A DNA stretch of 64,000 nt from Agapetus fuscipes (GCA_951799405.1 OX637336.1:16535479-16599478), one strand, 5' to 3'; positions 20,230-49,782 are shown, numbered from the stretch's first letter. The notes: a model not told the origin generated them from the sequence alone. Translations and numbers: made by a program.

Positions 20230-22380
20230 CAAAAATATATTTTTTATATCTTGTAACACCGAAGTTTTCTTCACACCCCTGCCTTACATACTCTGTGCCC
20301 CTGCCTTCACCTGATTTCTAACTTGTTCCAAATTTGAATTTCCCTCGAATGGTAATAGTCATAGGTACAGTATTTAACTAGGATCCTTAGCAACAGCTAC
20401 CAACTTCATAATAGTTACCACTTTTCCCTAGCAACCCGGTCGAGCGACGTTACAATTTTTTGTATATTGAAACGGAATGCATTGGAATGGACAAAAACCT
20501 ATGATGGCATATGGCCGAGTTGCTAGGAAAAGGTTATTAGGTTTTTTGTCAACATTCGCTAAGAGCCTAATGTGACCTTTGTCCACTGGGGAACAAATAA
20601 ATTTTAAACATTTGTCCAGAGTCATTTTTCAGCTACCTACAAAATAAAGATATAACATAATATTGTTACCTTCCTACCTGCCTTCCGTTCAATACCTATG
20701 TTTGTTTTTATTTGTTCTAGATTAGGTAAAATTCGTTTGAGATTCTAGCTAGAATCCTAAGGAAATGAAAATCTTCAAAAACATGCATTTTTAATGGTAT
20801 TTTTTTACACTCAAGAAAAATACAATGATTATAATTGAAAAACACTTTGATGTAGGTAAACTTGAAAACGTCTTAAAGACATCTATCTCCCAATGTAAAC
20901 TTTTTGTACGTATTTGTCTAAAATAAGTAAATTGTACATAAACTTACCAGAAAGTTCTCTGTTTTTCAAAATTGCAAGATTCATTCATCAAAGATTTTTC
21001 CAAAAATGCACACCACTTTAACTTAAATAAAATTAATTTACGTCAGCTTATTTTTACAAACTAAAAAATTTAAATTGTTTCAGAAATAGGAAAACATATA
21101 TAATCATTATATAATACAAAATAATATAAAAAAATCGACTATTATTTCTTTACCGATATAAAATACAAATATTTCACCGTGTTGCACCAAAACCTACTTC
21201 ACTCAAATAAAATCTTCATAAAATAAAATAAGGTATTTAGCTGGGTAGATAAAAATATTCACAGAAAAATATTATTTTTATTTAATAGGTAACCAAAGTC
21301 GTAAAACTTTTTGTTAGCGTTTTTCCATAAATGAATGGAAGCTAAAACGTCCATTCTTAGCGGTGTTTTAGTTTTGATACATATTTGGTAAAACGCTATT
21401 GTAATGACGTAATAATTTATACTTGTGTACTAGGCGTTCATGAAAAAAAAAGAAAATATTGCACTTACAGTAAACTGTTTTACCATCTCTTCATTACGGC
21501 GGCACTTTTTTTGAATAATATAATATTTATTCTTCCCAATTTTTCAGTTCACATAGGAACTTGCAATTAATAATCAGACATTTAATTTATTTATCATTTG
21601 TTGTATTATTAGAATTTGTACTTTATTAATTGGTTACAAAACTATTTTAGAAAATGTTCAACTTCCAAAGATGGCTGTCAAAATTTTATGTAAGTAACCA
21701 TTATATATTAATTTAATCAGAGTATTAAATATTTATCATTTCATCAAATGTAATAGAGGCATTTACTTTTAAATAGATGTGTAATTGGTTTTGAGAGTGT
21801 GTCCGAAAACTTTTACAAAAGAGTTGTCAAAGCAAAAGGAAAGAAAGCATTCCGTGCATTTGCAAAAGCAATCATTTGTCCGGCCATTTCCTGGCAGAGA
21901 ATGTACGCCATTAATAGGCGAATTGGAGCCATATCTAATGCAATTCCCTCAAATGTAATTAGGTAACAGTTAGCCATAATATCTTTGTGGGTTATCTAGT
22001 TACTTCCTGAACAAATTGATTTTGATAGTCGTAATCTACCTGCGCCATAGCAATTACCAAAAATGTATGGAAGTTAAACGTCTCGCTAGAGGTGATGTTT
22101 TAGTTTGTATACATTATAATATACTCAGGATACACGATTTTGGCACAACGAAAATGACGTTTCGCAATTACTGTTATTCCGGGATGGCGATTTTGAATTC
22201 CGGATTCCTATAGGTATATCCAGTGAGGAATATACCTATTAGTACATTCTCCATTTCCGGCATGTAAAATGCGTCGTCTTCTCCATTTAAAATATTTTAT
22301 CTCCTCTGTTGACTCGACCATCGTTCGTATTTTATTTTTTAAAACCTTAAGGAATAATGCTTCATCTTTGTAATATTTCG
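20230..22380. other. Intergenic AT-rich stretch
   Basis: No convincing coding region, RNA gene or well-formed transposon seen. It contains scattered pieces of the GCTAGGG repeat family (near 20425-20560 and 22040-22200) and GTAAAACGCT words that recur at 28860-29060. Confidence 0.5.
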
Positions 22381-22381
22381 T

Positions 22382-22525
22382 CACGCGGCCGGGTTGCTAG
22401 GGAAAATGCATACAAATAGTTTGTTATTGGTTACTAATGACAGCAGTCCCATACAGGACTGACGTTTGCTCGCCGAAAAAAAGTTCCATATTCAAAACTG
22501 TTTCGACCTCATTCGTCTTCACTCT
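22382..22525 (+). repeat. GCTAGGG dispersed repeat family copy
   Basis: Consensus-like copy: CACGCGGCCGGGTTGCTAGG, TTTGTTATTGGTTACTAATG, CAGTCCCATACAGGACTGAC and GTTTGCTCGCCGAAAAAAAG. At least eight relatives lie in this window, at 23195-23250, 23560-23765, 24965-25200, 31592-31720 and 37340-37490 (+), and 35640-35825, 36970-37080 and about 20425-20560 (-). Type unknown; none has an ORF. Confidence 0.65.
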
Positions 22526-23288
22526 TTTTATCTTTAGAATTTGAATGTATCCAAAGCATCCATATGATCCAAAGTAAATAAAAAGAGGATCACTGCTTCT
22601 CATGTATTTTTAATATTTATTTATACAATACAATACTTATTTATATCGATCGTTGTATATAAAAAATCACCAGCTTTTATTATTTTAATTTCTATAGCAA
22701 TAAAGTAGGTCTCAAAAAAGTCCCAGATCAGTAGATATCTTTACCTGTAATACATGGTATTTTTCTTAGCAATAATAACGCCTTGTTTTAAAAAAAAAAT
22801 GTCGGACACTTATGTCAAAAAAAGTCAAATGCGACAAGCGCGGCCAATTGATAAACGGAAAGAATTTTTCGAAGAAAAAAACAATAACAAACCATTGAAT
22901 TTAGAGTAAAGAGTTTATATATTTTTTGCCATTACATAATATTTTCTTCATTGAGCAATTACTTGTGATCTCGAATTGTTGAACTTTACATTTTTAATCC
23001 ATCTTATTCACTGAAGCGATGGAGACTTCATTGAACTGCAAGTAAAATTCAGCCCAGTAATCTCAATCATTTTTAAAACCATCATCTGCAATTTGTGCGA
23101 GAGTTCTAAGATCGAATCCTGTTTTTATTTTAAATCAGCTTTAATATCGATAAGGTTTGCTCAGCATATACTAGAATGGACTCAGGACAAGAATGTGACG
23201 TCACACGGCCGAGTTTCTATCGAAAATACAAGCAAGTATAATAAATTTATTGTAGTTTGTGTATGAACATTCATATTCAATAATTTAT

Positions 23289-23550
23289 TTAGTTTAATGA
23301 TTTAAATCAAACACTGTTCTATATTTTTACTTGTATAATTTTTATTTTAATGTAAGTATAAATTTTACTAACGTTTTCGATCTTAGATCATCGTCAGGTA
23401 TACAAATTTTTTAAAACCATGCAATGTATACAAAAGTTTTAATAATTTTGTATACCTGACGATGATCTATAAGATCTAAAACGTAAGGAAAATTTAAAAA
23501 TAAAAATTATAAAAGTGAAAATATAGAACAGTGTTTGATTTAAATAAATT
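23289..23550. mobile_element. Hairpin MITE with about 110-bp inverted repeats
   Basis: GATTTAAATCAAACACTGTT at 23299 is mirrored by AACAGTGTTTGATTTAAAT near 23530-23548. The arms continue inward to TGTATACCTGACGATGATCT around a short centre near 23412-23440. Flanks are A/T-rich, so the target duplication is unclear. Confidence 0.75.
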
Positions 23551-24345
23551 ATTAAATATATTGTTATTAGTTGCTAAATCCGTAAGTTCACGTACACGTA
23601 AGTTCCACGAAAAGGTGTCCATAGACAGAGTGTCCAACGACACAATTTCTATTTGACATTTTTTTGTCTGTGGACTTCTATCAATGGAAGTTTTTCCGTG
23701 ATACGGTACAAGTGAGGTGTTTGCCCGAAAAAGTGCCAAATTCAAATTTGTTCTGAAACCATTACTCCATTAAGAGCTGGTATAACTGCTTTACTGAAAT
23801 TATGAAAAGAGGTCGTAATAATTATTTAAGTAGATCAATTAATAACGTTTTTGTTATATCTTACTAAGGATCCAACAACGTTATATAGGCGTGTGACGTT
23901 TGTATATCGAGAAAAAATAGCGCTTGTAGTAACGTTTTAGGCACGTCCGTGCCGAAAACGTTTCGACTCCGTTCAGCTTTCTTCCTAAAAAGGAATCGAC
24001 CACTTATCTTTTACAATAGATTATTGTTTCCATATTAAAAAAATCCTGTAAATCACTTGAAAATAAGATGGAACAGGTGATATTGGTGATTCCTATGTCT
24101 GGCTAAGCCGCTACGAACAGATGTTCACCGAATTTTCAGAAAAGTTGTAGATTATCCTCAAGATAGATTGTGTGACGCCGATCGGACTACAAATATTTTT
24201 TAACATTTTACCTTTTTCCCCTGTTGTTGTCCTCCTTAAATGCGCTAACTCCTGGGGAAATAAATTGACTACACTAGCCCAATTGGCGTAGTGAAACACG
24301 CTGGGTACTGCTAGTATTTAATAATTATAATAAAAAAATTATACA

Positions 24346-24780
24346 CAGGCCCCGATCAAGGGTGGTGCGAGTGGTGCGACCGAACCAGGGCCCCGCGCTT
24401 AGAGTGTCCCCAAAGACTTGAAAAATATTGAAAAGTTATGGACTATTTTTGATCACTTATGACTCAAAAAGCCACGTGTCGTACAGGCAAAAACTCCGTT
24501 CGTTAAGAAGTAAGTGTTTCCTACACGGAACCTTTAGGGGCCCCAAATGACCTGGATGGGGCCCCGAAAATTTTGAGTAAAATCTCCATTAGCACTGTAT
24601 GTGCAATTTCTTACCGTTTCCTGCCTTTTTTTATTCAAATATTAAATTAATATTTGATTAAAGTGTATCTTTTGCGTTGTGAAAAAGGGGGTGAGGGGGA
24701 TTTTAGGGAGGGACAGTAATCGGAGGGCCCTGAAATTTTTCCACACGGGGGTCTTTCCCAGAGGGGTGAATCTGGGCCTG
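24346..24780. mobile_element. GGGGCCCC-rich non-autonomous DNA element, hAT-like
   Basis: Short inverted ends CAGGCCC/GGGCCTG bound a stretch with repeated GGGGCCCC words and a pattern (GGTGCGAGTGGTGCGACCG) typical of hAT-like elements with GC-rich termini. No 8-bp target duplication could be found. Related GC-rich sequence is near 50440-50550. Confidence 0.45.
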
Positions 24781-24964
24781 TTCCTACATACGTTATATGA
24801 TGTACTGTATAGAAGAAAAGTCGTTCATCTGTATATTTATTAAAGTAGATAACCTCTCGAAATTTGATAGTACCTACTAAGATAAAAATAGATATAACAC
24901 AAAACAAGCAACCCAAAGAATTCAATGAGGTCCGTATTTAAATATTGATTATTTAAAGATTGAA

Positions 24965-25200
24965 AAATTGTGACATCACGCGGCCGGGTTTTTAAGGAAA
25001 AGGCAAACAAATATTTTGTTGAATTGGAGTTTTAGGCTTACACGGCCGGCTGATGATGCTGGAGAGTTGCTTTCCGGGATCTGTTGCCGTGGTCTGCATT
25101 TTTTATTTGTTGCTGAGGAGCGTAATCCCATATAAGTGTGACATTAGCCCGCCTAGAATAAATTCTATATTCAAATTTGTGTGGAGTCCATTATTATTAA
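24965..25200 (+). repeat. GCTAGGG repeat copy interrupted by a short palindrome fragment
   Basis: The family copy is split near 25027-25105 by a block containing ACGGCCGGCTGATGATGCTG and GAGAGTTGCTTTCCGGGAT. The same block begins the palindromic element at 52915-53105. Confidence 0.6.
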
Positions 25201-26040
25201 TTCTAAATAGGTGGCTTGTATTTTTATGTGAAAAAAAACAGAATGAAGTATTTTTTATTGATTTCTAAGTACCTCGCCAATGGCTGAGTGGATACCTGAC
25301 CAAAAGTGACATTGGTCACGGGTGGACAGCTATGGAAAGCCGAATTACATATTGCAAAATCGACCCCATTGGATCACACAGAGGCGTAACGACTTCCACA
25401 GTTTTTTACAACATTTAAAGGCAAATACTTTACATTATTTCTTTAAAAAAATTGCTTGAACTGATGAAATGTTTCTGCGGAAACTTTGTAGAACTAAATT
25501 TAAAAAAAATAAGATAAGAAAACAACCCCTGTTTAATTCTACTTTTTTTGTCCTACTGTATTATATAATTTTGTGATGTTTTATTAGCTACTCTTGGTAA
25601 ATTTAGCACACTTCTATCTTCATTTTGCCTTATGTAGTCTCATAATATTTTAAGATATTAGTTTATCTGAAGATGGCCAATGGCCAGTTTGAAATAAATA
25701 AAAATACTTTTGAAGATAATAAAACGGTACCTACATAAAAACGTGTAGTATTAAAAATTTAAAGTTTACAAGGATGAGAGTGTTGTATGTTCAATTGTTC
25801 ATGCCTCCCTAAAATCACTACTTATCAGGGGGTTTTCGTAGAAAAAAGATTGTTTACTCAAAAAGACGTATCGAAAAACATTATGTATCTTAAAATACCA
25901 TTACTTTTATTTTTTTTACAAATAGTGGCAAAAATTAAACGTTTTCAGTTCCGTCCTTGTCAATCAATGACCCGACAAACCTTCAACAACAATAGAACCT
26001 TGCCGTCCACGCTTTTAAATTCCTGGCATTTATTTATTAT
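25201..26040. other. Intergenic sequence upstream of the 26150 gene
   Basis: AT-rich, with no coding region or named repeat recognised. Only the TATA box close to the gene stands out. Confidence 0.45.
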
Positions 26041-26055
26041 TGTCCAAGAAAATAA

Positions 26056-26063
26056 TATATAAA
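26056..26063 (+). promoter_or_regulatory. TATA box of the 26150 gene
   Basis: TATATAAA at 26056-26063. A start site about 30 bases on (near 26085, ATCACACAGT) would exclude the upstream in-frame ATG at 26066 and support the ATG at 26150 as the translation start. Confidence 0.65.
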
Positions 26064-26149
26064 TTGTGCAAACCATTCAAATCACACAGTGCATGTTTAT
26101 ATTTTGTAATAATCAATCGTCTGCAAGAAAAAATAACGCGGTGTCGAAA

Positions 26150-26965
26150 ATGTGCAAATCTTGGTTAACGTTTTGTGTTGTGGTGTACACTGTCGTTTCT
26201 GATCCAGTCAGGACGTATCCTGTCGATGTCGGTCCTTATGGATACGATCACAGGACATTTGACATTGACCATGAAACAGCTGCTGCTTTAGATGCTATAG
26301 ACGAAGCATATCTCCACACACCCTACTTAGATGACGTCAATTACTACGCTGATGACTATGAAAAGGGAGGTGGATCAAAATACGACACTGCCCATTATTC
26401 TGGAGGCGGGGAGCAAGGGAACAAAGGCTACAACTCTTACAACGGTCAAGCTAAAGGACTGGCAGGAGCACACGAAGCAAAGGGGGACAAAAGCCATTAC
26501 AACGAGCAAGGAGGACAACAGAATGGAAAACAAGACCAAGGAAACTATTACAACAACAAACAGTCAACAGTGAAAGCAACAAATGGAAACAATTACGAAA
26601 AGAGCGAGAGCTACGACAAGGGAGAGAAAACAACGGGGTTCCATAATGTGCACCACAAAGAAGAATACAAGAAGAACCACGTGTTTTATGACGAGAAGAG
26701 CCAGAAAGGGCATTCTAGCAGTTATGGTGACTTTGGTGCGGCACTTTTGGCAGCAGCTGGAGCTGGGGAAAAGGGAAGCTATTATGATAAAGCATACAAA
26801 GATGCCAATTACGGGAAGCAAGGATTCGCCGACAAGGGATCGCTGCATAAGAACTTGAAGCAGTACGCCGCGGCCAACGGCTATGATGGATACTATGGGA
26901 ATAATCAGATGTATGGAGTTGCTGGTGGCAAAGCACAGGGAGGGGAATATGGATATCAACACTGA
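26150..26965 (+). CDS. Secreted Gly/Lys/Tyr-rich structural-type protein, paralogue 2
   Basis: 271 residues from the ATG at 26150. An in-frame ATG at 26066 would add 28 residues but lies within 10 bases of the TATA box and hides the signal peptide MCKSWLTFCVVVYTVVSDPV. After a short acidic/Tyr region (about 25-65) the chain is rich in Gly, Lys, Tyr, Asn and Gln. The core TGFHNVHHKEEYKKNHVFYD (about residues 163-182) matches the 18108 gene, as does the Gly-rich end GGEYGYQH. It lacks the long acidic tract of paralogue 1. Single exon; AATAAA at 27244 and 27263 are candidate poly(A) signals. Extracellular or cuticular role inferred from composition and family style. Confidence 0.85.
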   Translation: MCKSWLTFCVVVYTVVSDPVRTYPVDVGPYGYDHRTFDIDHETAAALDAIDEAYLHTPYLDDVNYYADDYEKGGGSKYDTAHYSGGGEQGNKGYNSYNGQAKGLAGAHEAKGDKSHYNEQGGQQNGKQDQGNYYNNKQSTVKATNGNNYEKSESYDKGEKTTGFHNVHHKEEYKKNHVFYDEKSQKGHSSSYGDFGAALLAAAGAGEKGSYYDKAYKDANYGKQGFADKGSLHKNLKQYAAANGYDGYYGNNQMYGVAGGKAQGGEYGYQH

Positions 26966-27621
26966 TCTTTAGATCACCTTGCTAGTGAATATTGGAAATT
27001 AAACTATTATTGTTGCCCCTAGTTTAAAAAAAATAAGCAATGTATAAAAAGAAAAAAAACTAAAATTAAAACTGAAAGCAAAAAAAAAACGTGCATTCTT
27101 GTAATCCTCTACAATAATTTCTGTTTTCCTTTAGTTTTGGTAGATATTGTAAGAAATATTTTTCGATCTCATTTGTGAGATTTTTAGTTTAGGTACCTAC
27201 TTAAGTAAGTGATTAATTATGTATTTATAATTAAATTTTACCAAATAAATTGCCAAAAATGAAATAAAAAAGTAAGTTATTGCAGCTGCAGGAAATAGTT
27301 TATTATTTTGTAGCAAGTACCTATTTTAAAATAAAATAATCGCAAATAATAGATTATGCTATTACCTATGCATTATTGTTTACTTTTGATCCCTGGTCAT
27401 TTTCTCAACTTTCCACACAAAAAAATTGCCAATATGATTTTTCCGGAAGTAGCGAATAAAATTCTTTCAACTATTAATATAGGCTCTTAAAAAAATATAA
27501 AAGCCATAAATTATTGTTTCCATGCCTTTTATAATTTGGTCAGAAAATGGTAAAATGCTATGTTTGTGTTTTGTGACAAAATCAAACCCTTGGTTGTAAA
27601 TAGGAGGTATCTATCTAAAAT

Positions 27622-28062
27622 CTGATTGACAAAGATATATTAAATTTAAGATTCATATTAAATGTATTCCCATAAGCAGACACGTATAAGTTCGCGCTTA
27701 CACATGCCGCGTGTGAACCTACAATATAAAAACCCAAATCTCAAATTAATATAAGCACTGCAACTCTTGCCAACCTTCCCTGAAACAGGGGCTACATTGG
27801 CTAAGTGAACCGTTTTGTTACATACCTATCGGTGGTCAGCCTCGCTCATATTTAAAGCACGCCACAAACAGGCACACTTTAGTTCGCGCTTACACATGCT
27901 GCATGTGTATGTACGTACAAAATAAATTAAACCTCACATGAACATAAACTTTGCAACCCCTGCCGCCTTTCCCTCAAACGGGGTGGCATTGGCAAAAGTG
28001 ACGGAAGTTTTTACAACACGGAGGGTCACCCTCATACCAACCTATTGGTGATGGAATAGTAT
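27622..28062 (-). repeat. Two consecutive reverse copies of the 250-bp repeat family
   Basis: Copies at about 27622-27852 and 27853-28062, each with the TTCCCTGAAACAGGGG- or TTCCCTCAAACGGGG-type segment and GTTCGCGCTTACACATGC. They sit just downstream of the 26150 gene. Confidence 0.7.
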
Positions 28063-29248
28063 TAATTTGCTTGCAGTGATTATTCATAGTTTTTATGTAG
28101 GTATGGAAAATTCACCCGAGACATTGGATGAGCCAAGGCTTTGCTGTTTGTGAATAACACTGTTAGAAACTTTTAGGAGCCCTCAATTAAATATGAAACT
28201 GAAAAATCCAGCCTTGGGGATTAATAAAATGCGATCAAGGTTTATAAAAAAGACGATTATAAAATGAAAGATTTATTTGCAACAATTTTATTTTTATTTT
28301 CGTGATTCTGTGACATAATATTTTTTCAGTACAGTGACATCTAGGGTGTCAATTTTAAAGTAACAAATTTTAAAGTAGCAATTTTAAAACGTGAAACGAT
28401 GACTAAGAACTTTCAGTATTTGATCATAGAGTGCGTTTATTTTTGTTCAACACTATCTTCGCGGCAAAATTTAATAAATTTTCATTATCATATACTTTCA
28501 TAATTGTATTTCAAAATGAGCTGAATTGATTTTCTGAATTTGACGTTGAACTACTTTTCCCAATTTTATTTTCTGTTTTCTTTTCATGTTGAATTTTCCG
28601 TCGGTAAAAATGAAATCTGTAAAATGAATGTCAACTTTTTGACAATAATCTTTTTTTCATAAAAAAAAATACTACCTTGTAAGTTGTGATAACCTTCAGA
28701 TCAAAATACAACTGTCGCTTTCTAACATATTGCATCAAGGCGACAAAAATACAGCGACAACACTTTACTCGGTTCATTGCATATACTTGGGTTTTGTTGT
28801 CTAGTCACATATATCTCTCCTGCTCCCGCACACAACTTTACATAGAAACGCAATATTAGCGTTTTACAAAAAAAATATATAACGATTTAAATAGCGCCAA
28901 CAAGAGCGCTTTAGTCTTCATTCACTTTTGGTAAAACGCTGTGATTTATTTTAGTTGAGAGTATTTTTGGTAGACGCGATGGTTGAGTTAATGATTGAGT
29001 GTATAAAAACTTAAACGCTCACTACGTGACGCTATTTTGTCCCTCATAGATTTTTTCGTAAAACGCTACGCTTGAATTTCGTGTGAAAGAGACGAAAGTT
29101 AAAAAGAGCTACAATGACAATTGACAAGTGCGAGTGTACCGAGATTGTAAGAAAGACGGTGTAATCGGGGGTCAAATATAAATAATTTGCAATGTTTTTG
29201 TGCGTCTAAAATAAATGAAGTCAAGAAACGTCGCGTTCTTGATTCCTG
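28063..29248. promoter_or_regulatory. Upstream region and 5' leader of the PI4KII gene
   Basis: No repeat family recognised after 28062. GTAAAACGCT-type words occur several times (28850-29070). No strong TATA box in the expected place, as is common for housekeeping genes. The leader near 29100-29248 is inferred only from position. Confidence 0.35.
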
Positions 29249-46307
<17,059 letters not shown>

Positions 46308-46554
46308 GACAGCACACGCATGTTATCCAAGTATGTACCCGTCTCTCATGTCATCATCATCTATGGCACGACAACCCAGGGGCTTCTTGATAGAACGACA
46401 GCCTGTCCAACGCTTCCTCCTGTAGTGCATGACAATCCTCCACCATTACATCCAGCCACCGTAATCCGGGGCTTTACACTGTCCTGCGCTCCTTTGGGTC
46501 CGTCATCACAACTATGTTTTCCAGACTCCGATGGTGAAAAAATAATCAATCTCG

Positions 46555-47030
46555 CAACACAACTAAGTTACACATATAGCATAACATCTTGCCTGCGTTA
46601 TCCCTGAGGATGTCGCATGTGGTGATTCGGGACCTATTTATTTTTGCAGGTACGAGGGCCAACCTCACGCCAACCACTTCCCAGATCCTGGGGGGGGTTG
46701 GTTCTCATTATCTTCACCTTGTTAGGACCTTGAAATCGGAAATCATTTCTGACATCCTCGGTAGGGATTGAACCCTTGTTCTCGGCATGGAATGCAAGCA
46801 TTCTACCAACTGAGCTATTAACCGGATTTTTCACGAGCTTGGTCGTCGCTACAAAGCTCCAATGCTCAAGCAAGATACAGTTGCTGTAAGGCTGAATGCA
46901 CCTTTTGTGACCGGTCCTTGGTAAAGGCAAAGAATTTTGAATAAATGGTATATTTTTGCTCCGTAGGGATTCGAACCCACGACCTTCCATTTACAAATCC
47001 AAAGCGTTACCACTAGACCACGGACCTGTC
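46555..47030 (-). repeat. Composite SINE1-SINE2 on the - strand
   Basis: On - it reads SINE1 head (CCGTGGTCTAGTGGTAACGC, GGGTTCGAATCCC), body, a short linker GTGAAAAATCCGGTTAATAG and a SINE2 head, body and tail ending GTGTAACTTAG. Same order as at 376-868 and 3379-3808, so the dimer is a recurring unit. It lies 3' of the PI4KII stop codon. Confidence 0.8.
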
Positions 47031-47049
47031 CTCGATAAAATAAAAATAA

Positions 47050-47220
47050 ATGACTGAAAAATGTCCTTCACTGGGTTGAAATATTTATCTGCATATTTTA
47101 TCAAAAACCGATCCGAAAGGTTTAGGCACAAACTCGCAACAACCAAGCATATAGAGGTGTCTTGAGGTGTGATTTGCACAGAAACAAAGCTCACAAAATA
47201 AATAAGCTGATATTAATTGT
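47050..47220 (+). repeat. SINE1 body, forward
   Basis: Diverged SINE1 body (TGTCCTTCACTGGGTTGAAA) and end (TCTTGAGGTGTGATTTGCAC, AATAAATAAGCTGATATTAA), inverted relative to the adjacent composite. Confidence 0.55.
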
Positions 47221-47777
47221 CTGTATACTGCATACATGGAAGTAAAACTGTCTCTTTAACATTTTACATTTTGTCAAGTCTGCTTTGAGCCAACAATATG
47301 CCACAAATTTTGATTTCATAGAAAACTGTATTTTTCTCTGTTTTTTAATTCCCTAAATAACATCTGTATGTTTTTTCTGCTTCCAGCTTGCATCATAAGA
47401 CCACATCTAGTTTATAGCTAACTAAATATTTAAATATACATAATTATTGAACATTATTATTATTATTATTATAATTACAGTCAATGCAAATAACTGTTAT
47501 ACCTGTAAAATACAATGGCGGCCAGTGCTGCCAGTCTATAAAAAGATAGCGGTAATATTTATATTATGAATACATGTGGTGATATTTTATATGATGTAAA
47601 ACAAAACTAGCAATTTTAATGCATATATATATTTATTTATTTTTAATTGAAGTTTGACAGCAAAGTTTTTTTTTAAATATTTCTATTGAAAGTCAGTCAC
47701 AGATGAAACTCTTATTTCTTTGTTTACAAATTAACATTAATTTTTTACAAGCCATTATTGTTGAGCTCACTTCATTC

Positions 47778-47886
47778 TGTAACCAAGGTCCTCAGGAAAC
47801 ACCCATGTTGGGCAGAGAGGGGATGAATATTCATTGTTCATCCTTGCTCACCGCACATCGAGGGTGTCCCCTGAGGACATTGGTTC
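47778..47886. mobile_element. Small hairpin MITE
   Basis: AACCAAGGTCCTCAGGAAAC near 47780 is mirrored by GTGTCCCCTGAGGACATTGG near 47864. The element is about 105 bp and has no ORF. Confidence 0.6.
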
Positions 47887-48654
47887 CGACATCAACGAAA
47901 TGTTGAGAATAAAGTAAATTCTCCAATAATGTTACGTCTAACATTGATTAGTTTCCTTGCTATGAATTCAAGTTTCTGTAGCTGTCATCTTCTGTCGCTT
48001 TTCATTTGTTTTTGTGGTTACTATGCCTATAGTTGGAGTACTCCATTTTCAAGCTCTGTTAATTCTCAAAATATTTTATACGGAGTCAAAATACCATATT
48101 TCACATTTTCATGTTTTAAATTTTGTATTTCTGCATGTGCTGGACATATGCATTTTTAATTTAATCTAATTTTACCCAATATTCATTATATAACCTATAT
48201 ACATTTTTTGACAAAAATCTTACCGCTAACCTCAAATTTGAATTAAAAATATACCATACAGATTAGTTCCTGAAACAAAACAAATTCTAGTTTGATTTTT
48301 TTTTATTTAAATGTTTTTCCACATTTTTATTTCCTTGCTTAATATTAGCTCTTAATTTATTTTTAAAAGACATTGTTCATTTTAATATTAATATTTGGTT
48401 ACCCCCGTGCTTGGATCCTGTAACATTTCTGTGAGGGTGCTATTTAACTAGCATATTTGAAATAAAACAACGCCGGTTTGAATCACTTCAGGCCCTTTTG
48501 ATGATAGATTTGAACCTGTGTTAACAGATTTTTAAGTTAATTATAATTTATAATTCTTGAAATAAAATTGATTAATGATTAATTGATGTGATTGTCGCAC
48601 AGAGTTGTAAGCTTGGTTGATCACTACCTTGGATAATCGAGGCTCTACTGTTTG

Positions 48655-49228
48655 CTATCATATCGCCACCCTAAAGGTAAAACTGAATAAGTGACATATT
48701 AAGCTAACATGGGTGTCTCAGATAAATGCAGCTTTTTTCCTATTTCCCACAAGAGAAAACACTAACAAAGTGTGAAAATCCTGTATTTCAGAAGTTTTTC
48801 ATGAGCACTTGCTTACAATTAGTTTGCTTGCTATAATAATAATAATAATAAATAACATTTGCATAAAACAAAGTGCCTTTTCGTGACTAAGTCACTGCAA
48901 AGGCACTTTGTAAGAGTTTTTGAAAAAATAGGTTTTGAGCCCTTTGCGAAAAGCTGCCTCAGTCTTCAGCTCCCTGAGGGTCGCAGGAAGAGAATTCCAG
49001 GCCGTCGGAGCAGCAACGCTAAAGGCTCGGTCACCAAACACCGTCCTCGTGGCTCTGCGCGGCAGCTGGAGCAGACTTTTATTTGAGTCCCTGGATCTGA
49101 GTGGTTATGAGAAGCTAGCTAGAGAAGCTATGAGAAGTTATCGCAAATAAAATGTTATGTCCACGATTTCTCAAATCAGTGAATCAGCACTTGCTCAGTT
49201 TTACCTTTAAGGTGGCGGTATGATAATG
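48655..49228. mobile_element. Element with about 38-bp inverted ends enclosing a LINE fragment
   Basis: Left end TATCATATCGCCACC then AAAGGTAAAACTGAATAAG; right end is its inverse (CTCAGTTTTACCTTTAAGG, GGTGGCGGTATGATA) with a few mismatches. Within is a reversed CR1/L2-like LINE 3' end (48893-49085) with an (ATA)n microsatellite at 48833-48855. Related ends occur near 12857 and 33928. Confidence 0.65.
48893..49085 (-). repeat. CR1/L2-like LINE 3' end (reverse)
   Basis: Translates on - as LQLPRRATRTVFGDRAFS, APTAWNSLPATLREL and LKTYFFKNS, the same C-terminal reverse transcriptase segment as at 13330 and 56350. The ATT-type tract beside its 3' end matches the other copies. Confidence 0.7.
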
Positions 49229-49552
49229 TATCAAGTTCTAAAAGAATAAAGGAAGTTCACTAACTTTTCAGTTTGCACTCCGGTCAATGTTACAGGATTC
49301 ATCATAATCCATGGCATTTTGTTTATATTTCTAATTTTAATTCCATATATTTTCTTGCATCTTTAGATAGGCACTTAGACCATTGTTAATCAAAATAAAT
49401 GTACCATTGAGGGTATGGAAGGCAAAATGTCAGAATGGACGTATGAAAGGATATAGGATATAAGATTTTTTGTACATATGGTTTATTTATAATACACTTG
49501 GAAAGTGGTCTTTTAGCAATCTGATGGACTTCTAAGTACTGCTATCTGTCTG

Positions 49553-49782
49553 TAATCTAAGTTGTAAAGATGTATTCACATTTAAGGCTCAATGCATGCC
49601 CACAAGCGGGGACGTGTATGTTCACGCATGTGCAGATACAAAATAAACCAAACCTTTCATGAACATAAACTTTTCAACTCCTGCCGCCTTTCCCTGAAAC
49701 TGGAGTGGCATTGGTAAGTGTACCAAGTTTTTACAGCATGGAGGGTTAGCCTCATATCAACCTATTAGTCAAGGAACTGTGC
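49553..49782 (-). repeat. 250-bp repeat family copy (reverse)
   Basis: From TTGACTAATAGGTTGATATG to TTACAACTTAGATTACAG on -, with the CCTTTCCCTGAAACTGGAGT segment. Confidence 0.7.

Noticed and set aside
26066..26149. Upstream start for the 26150 gene
   Set aside because: It lies beside the TATA box, upstream of the likely transcription start, and would bury the signal peptide.
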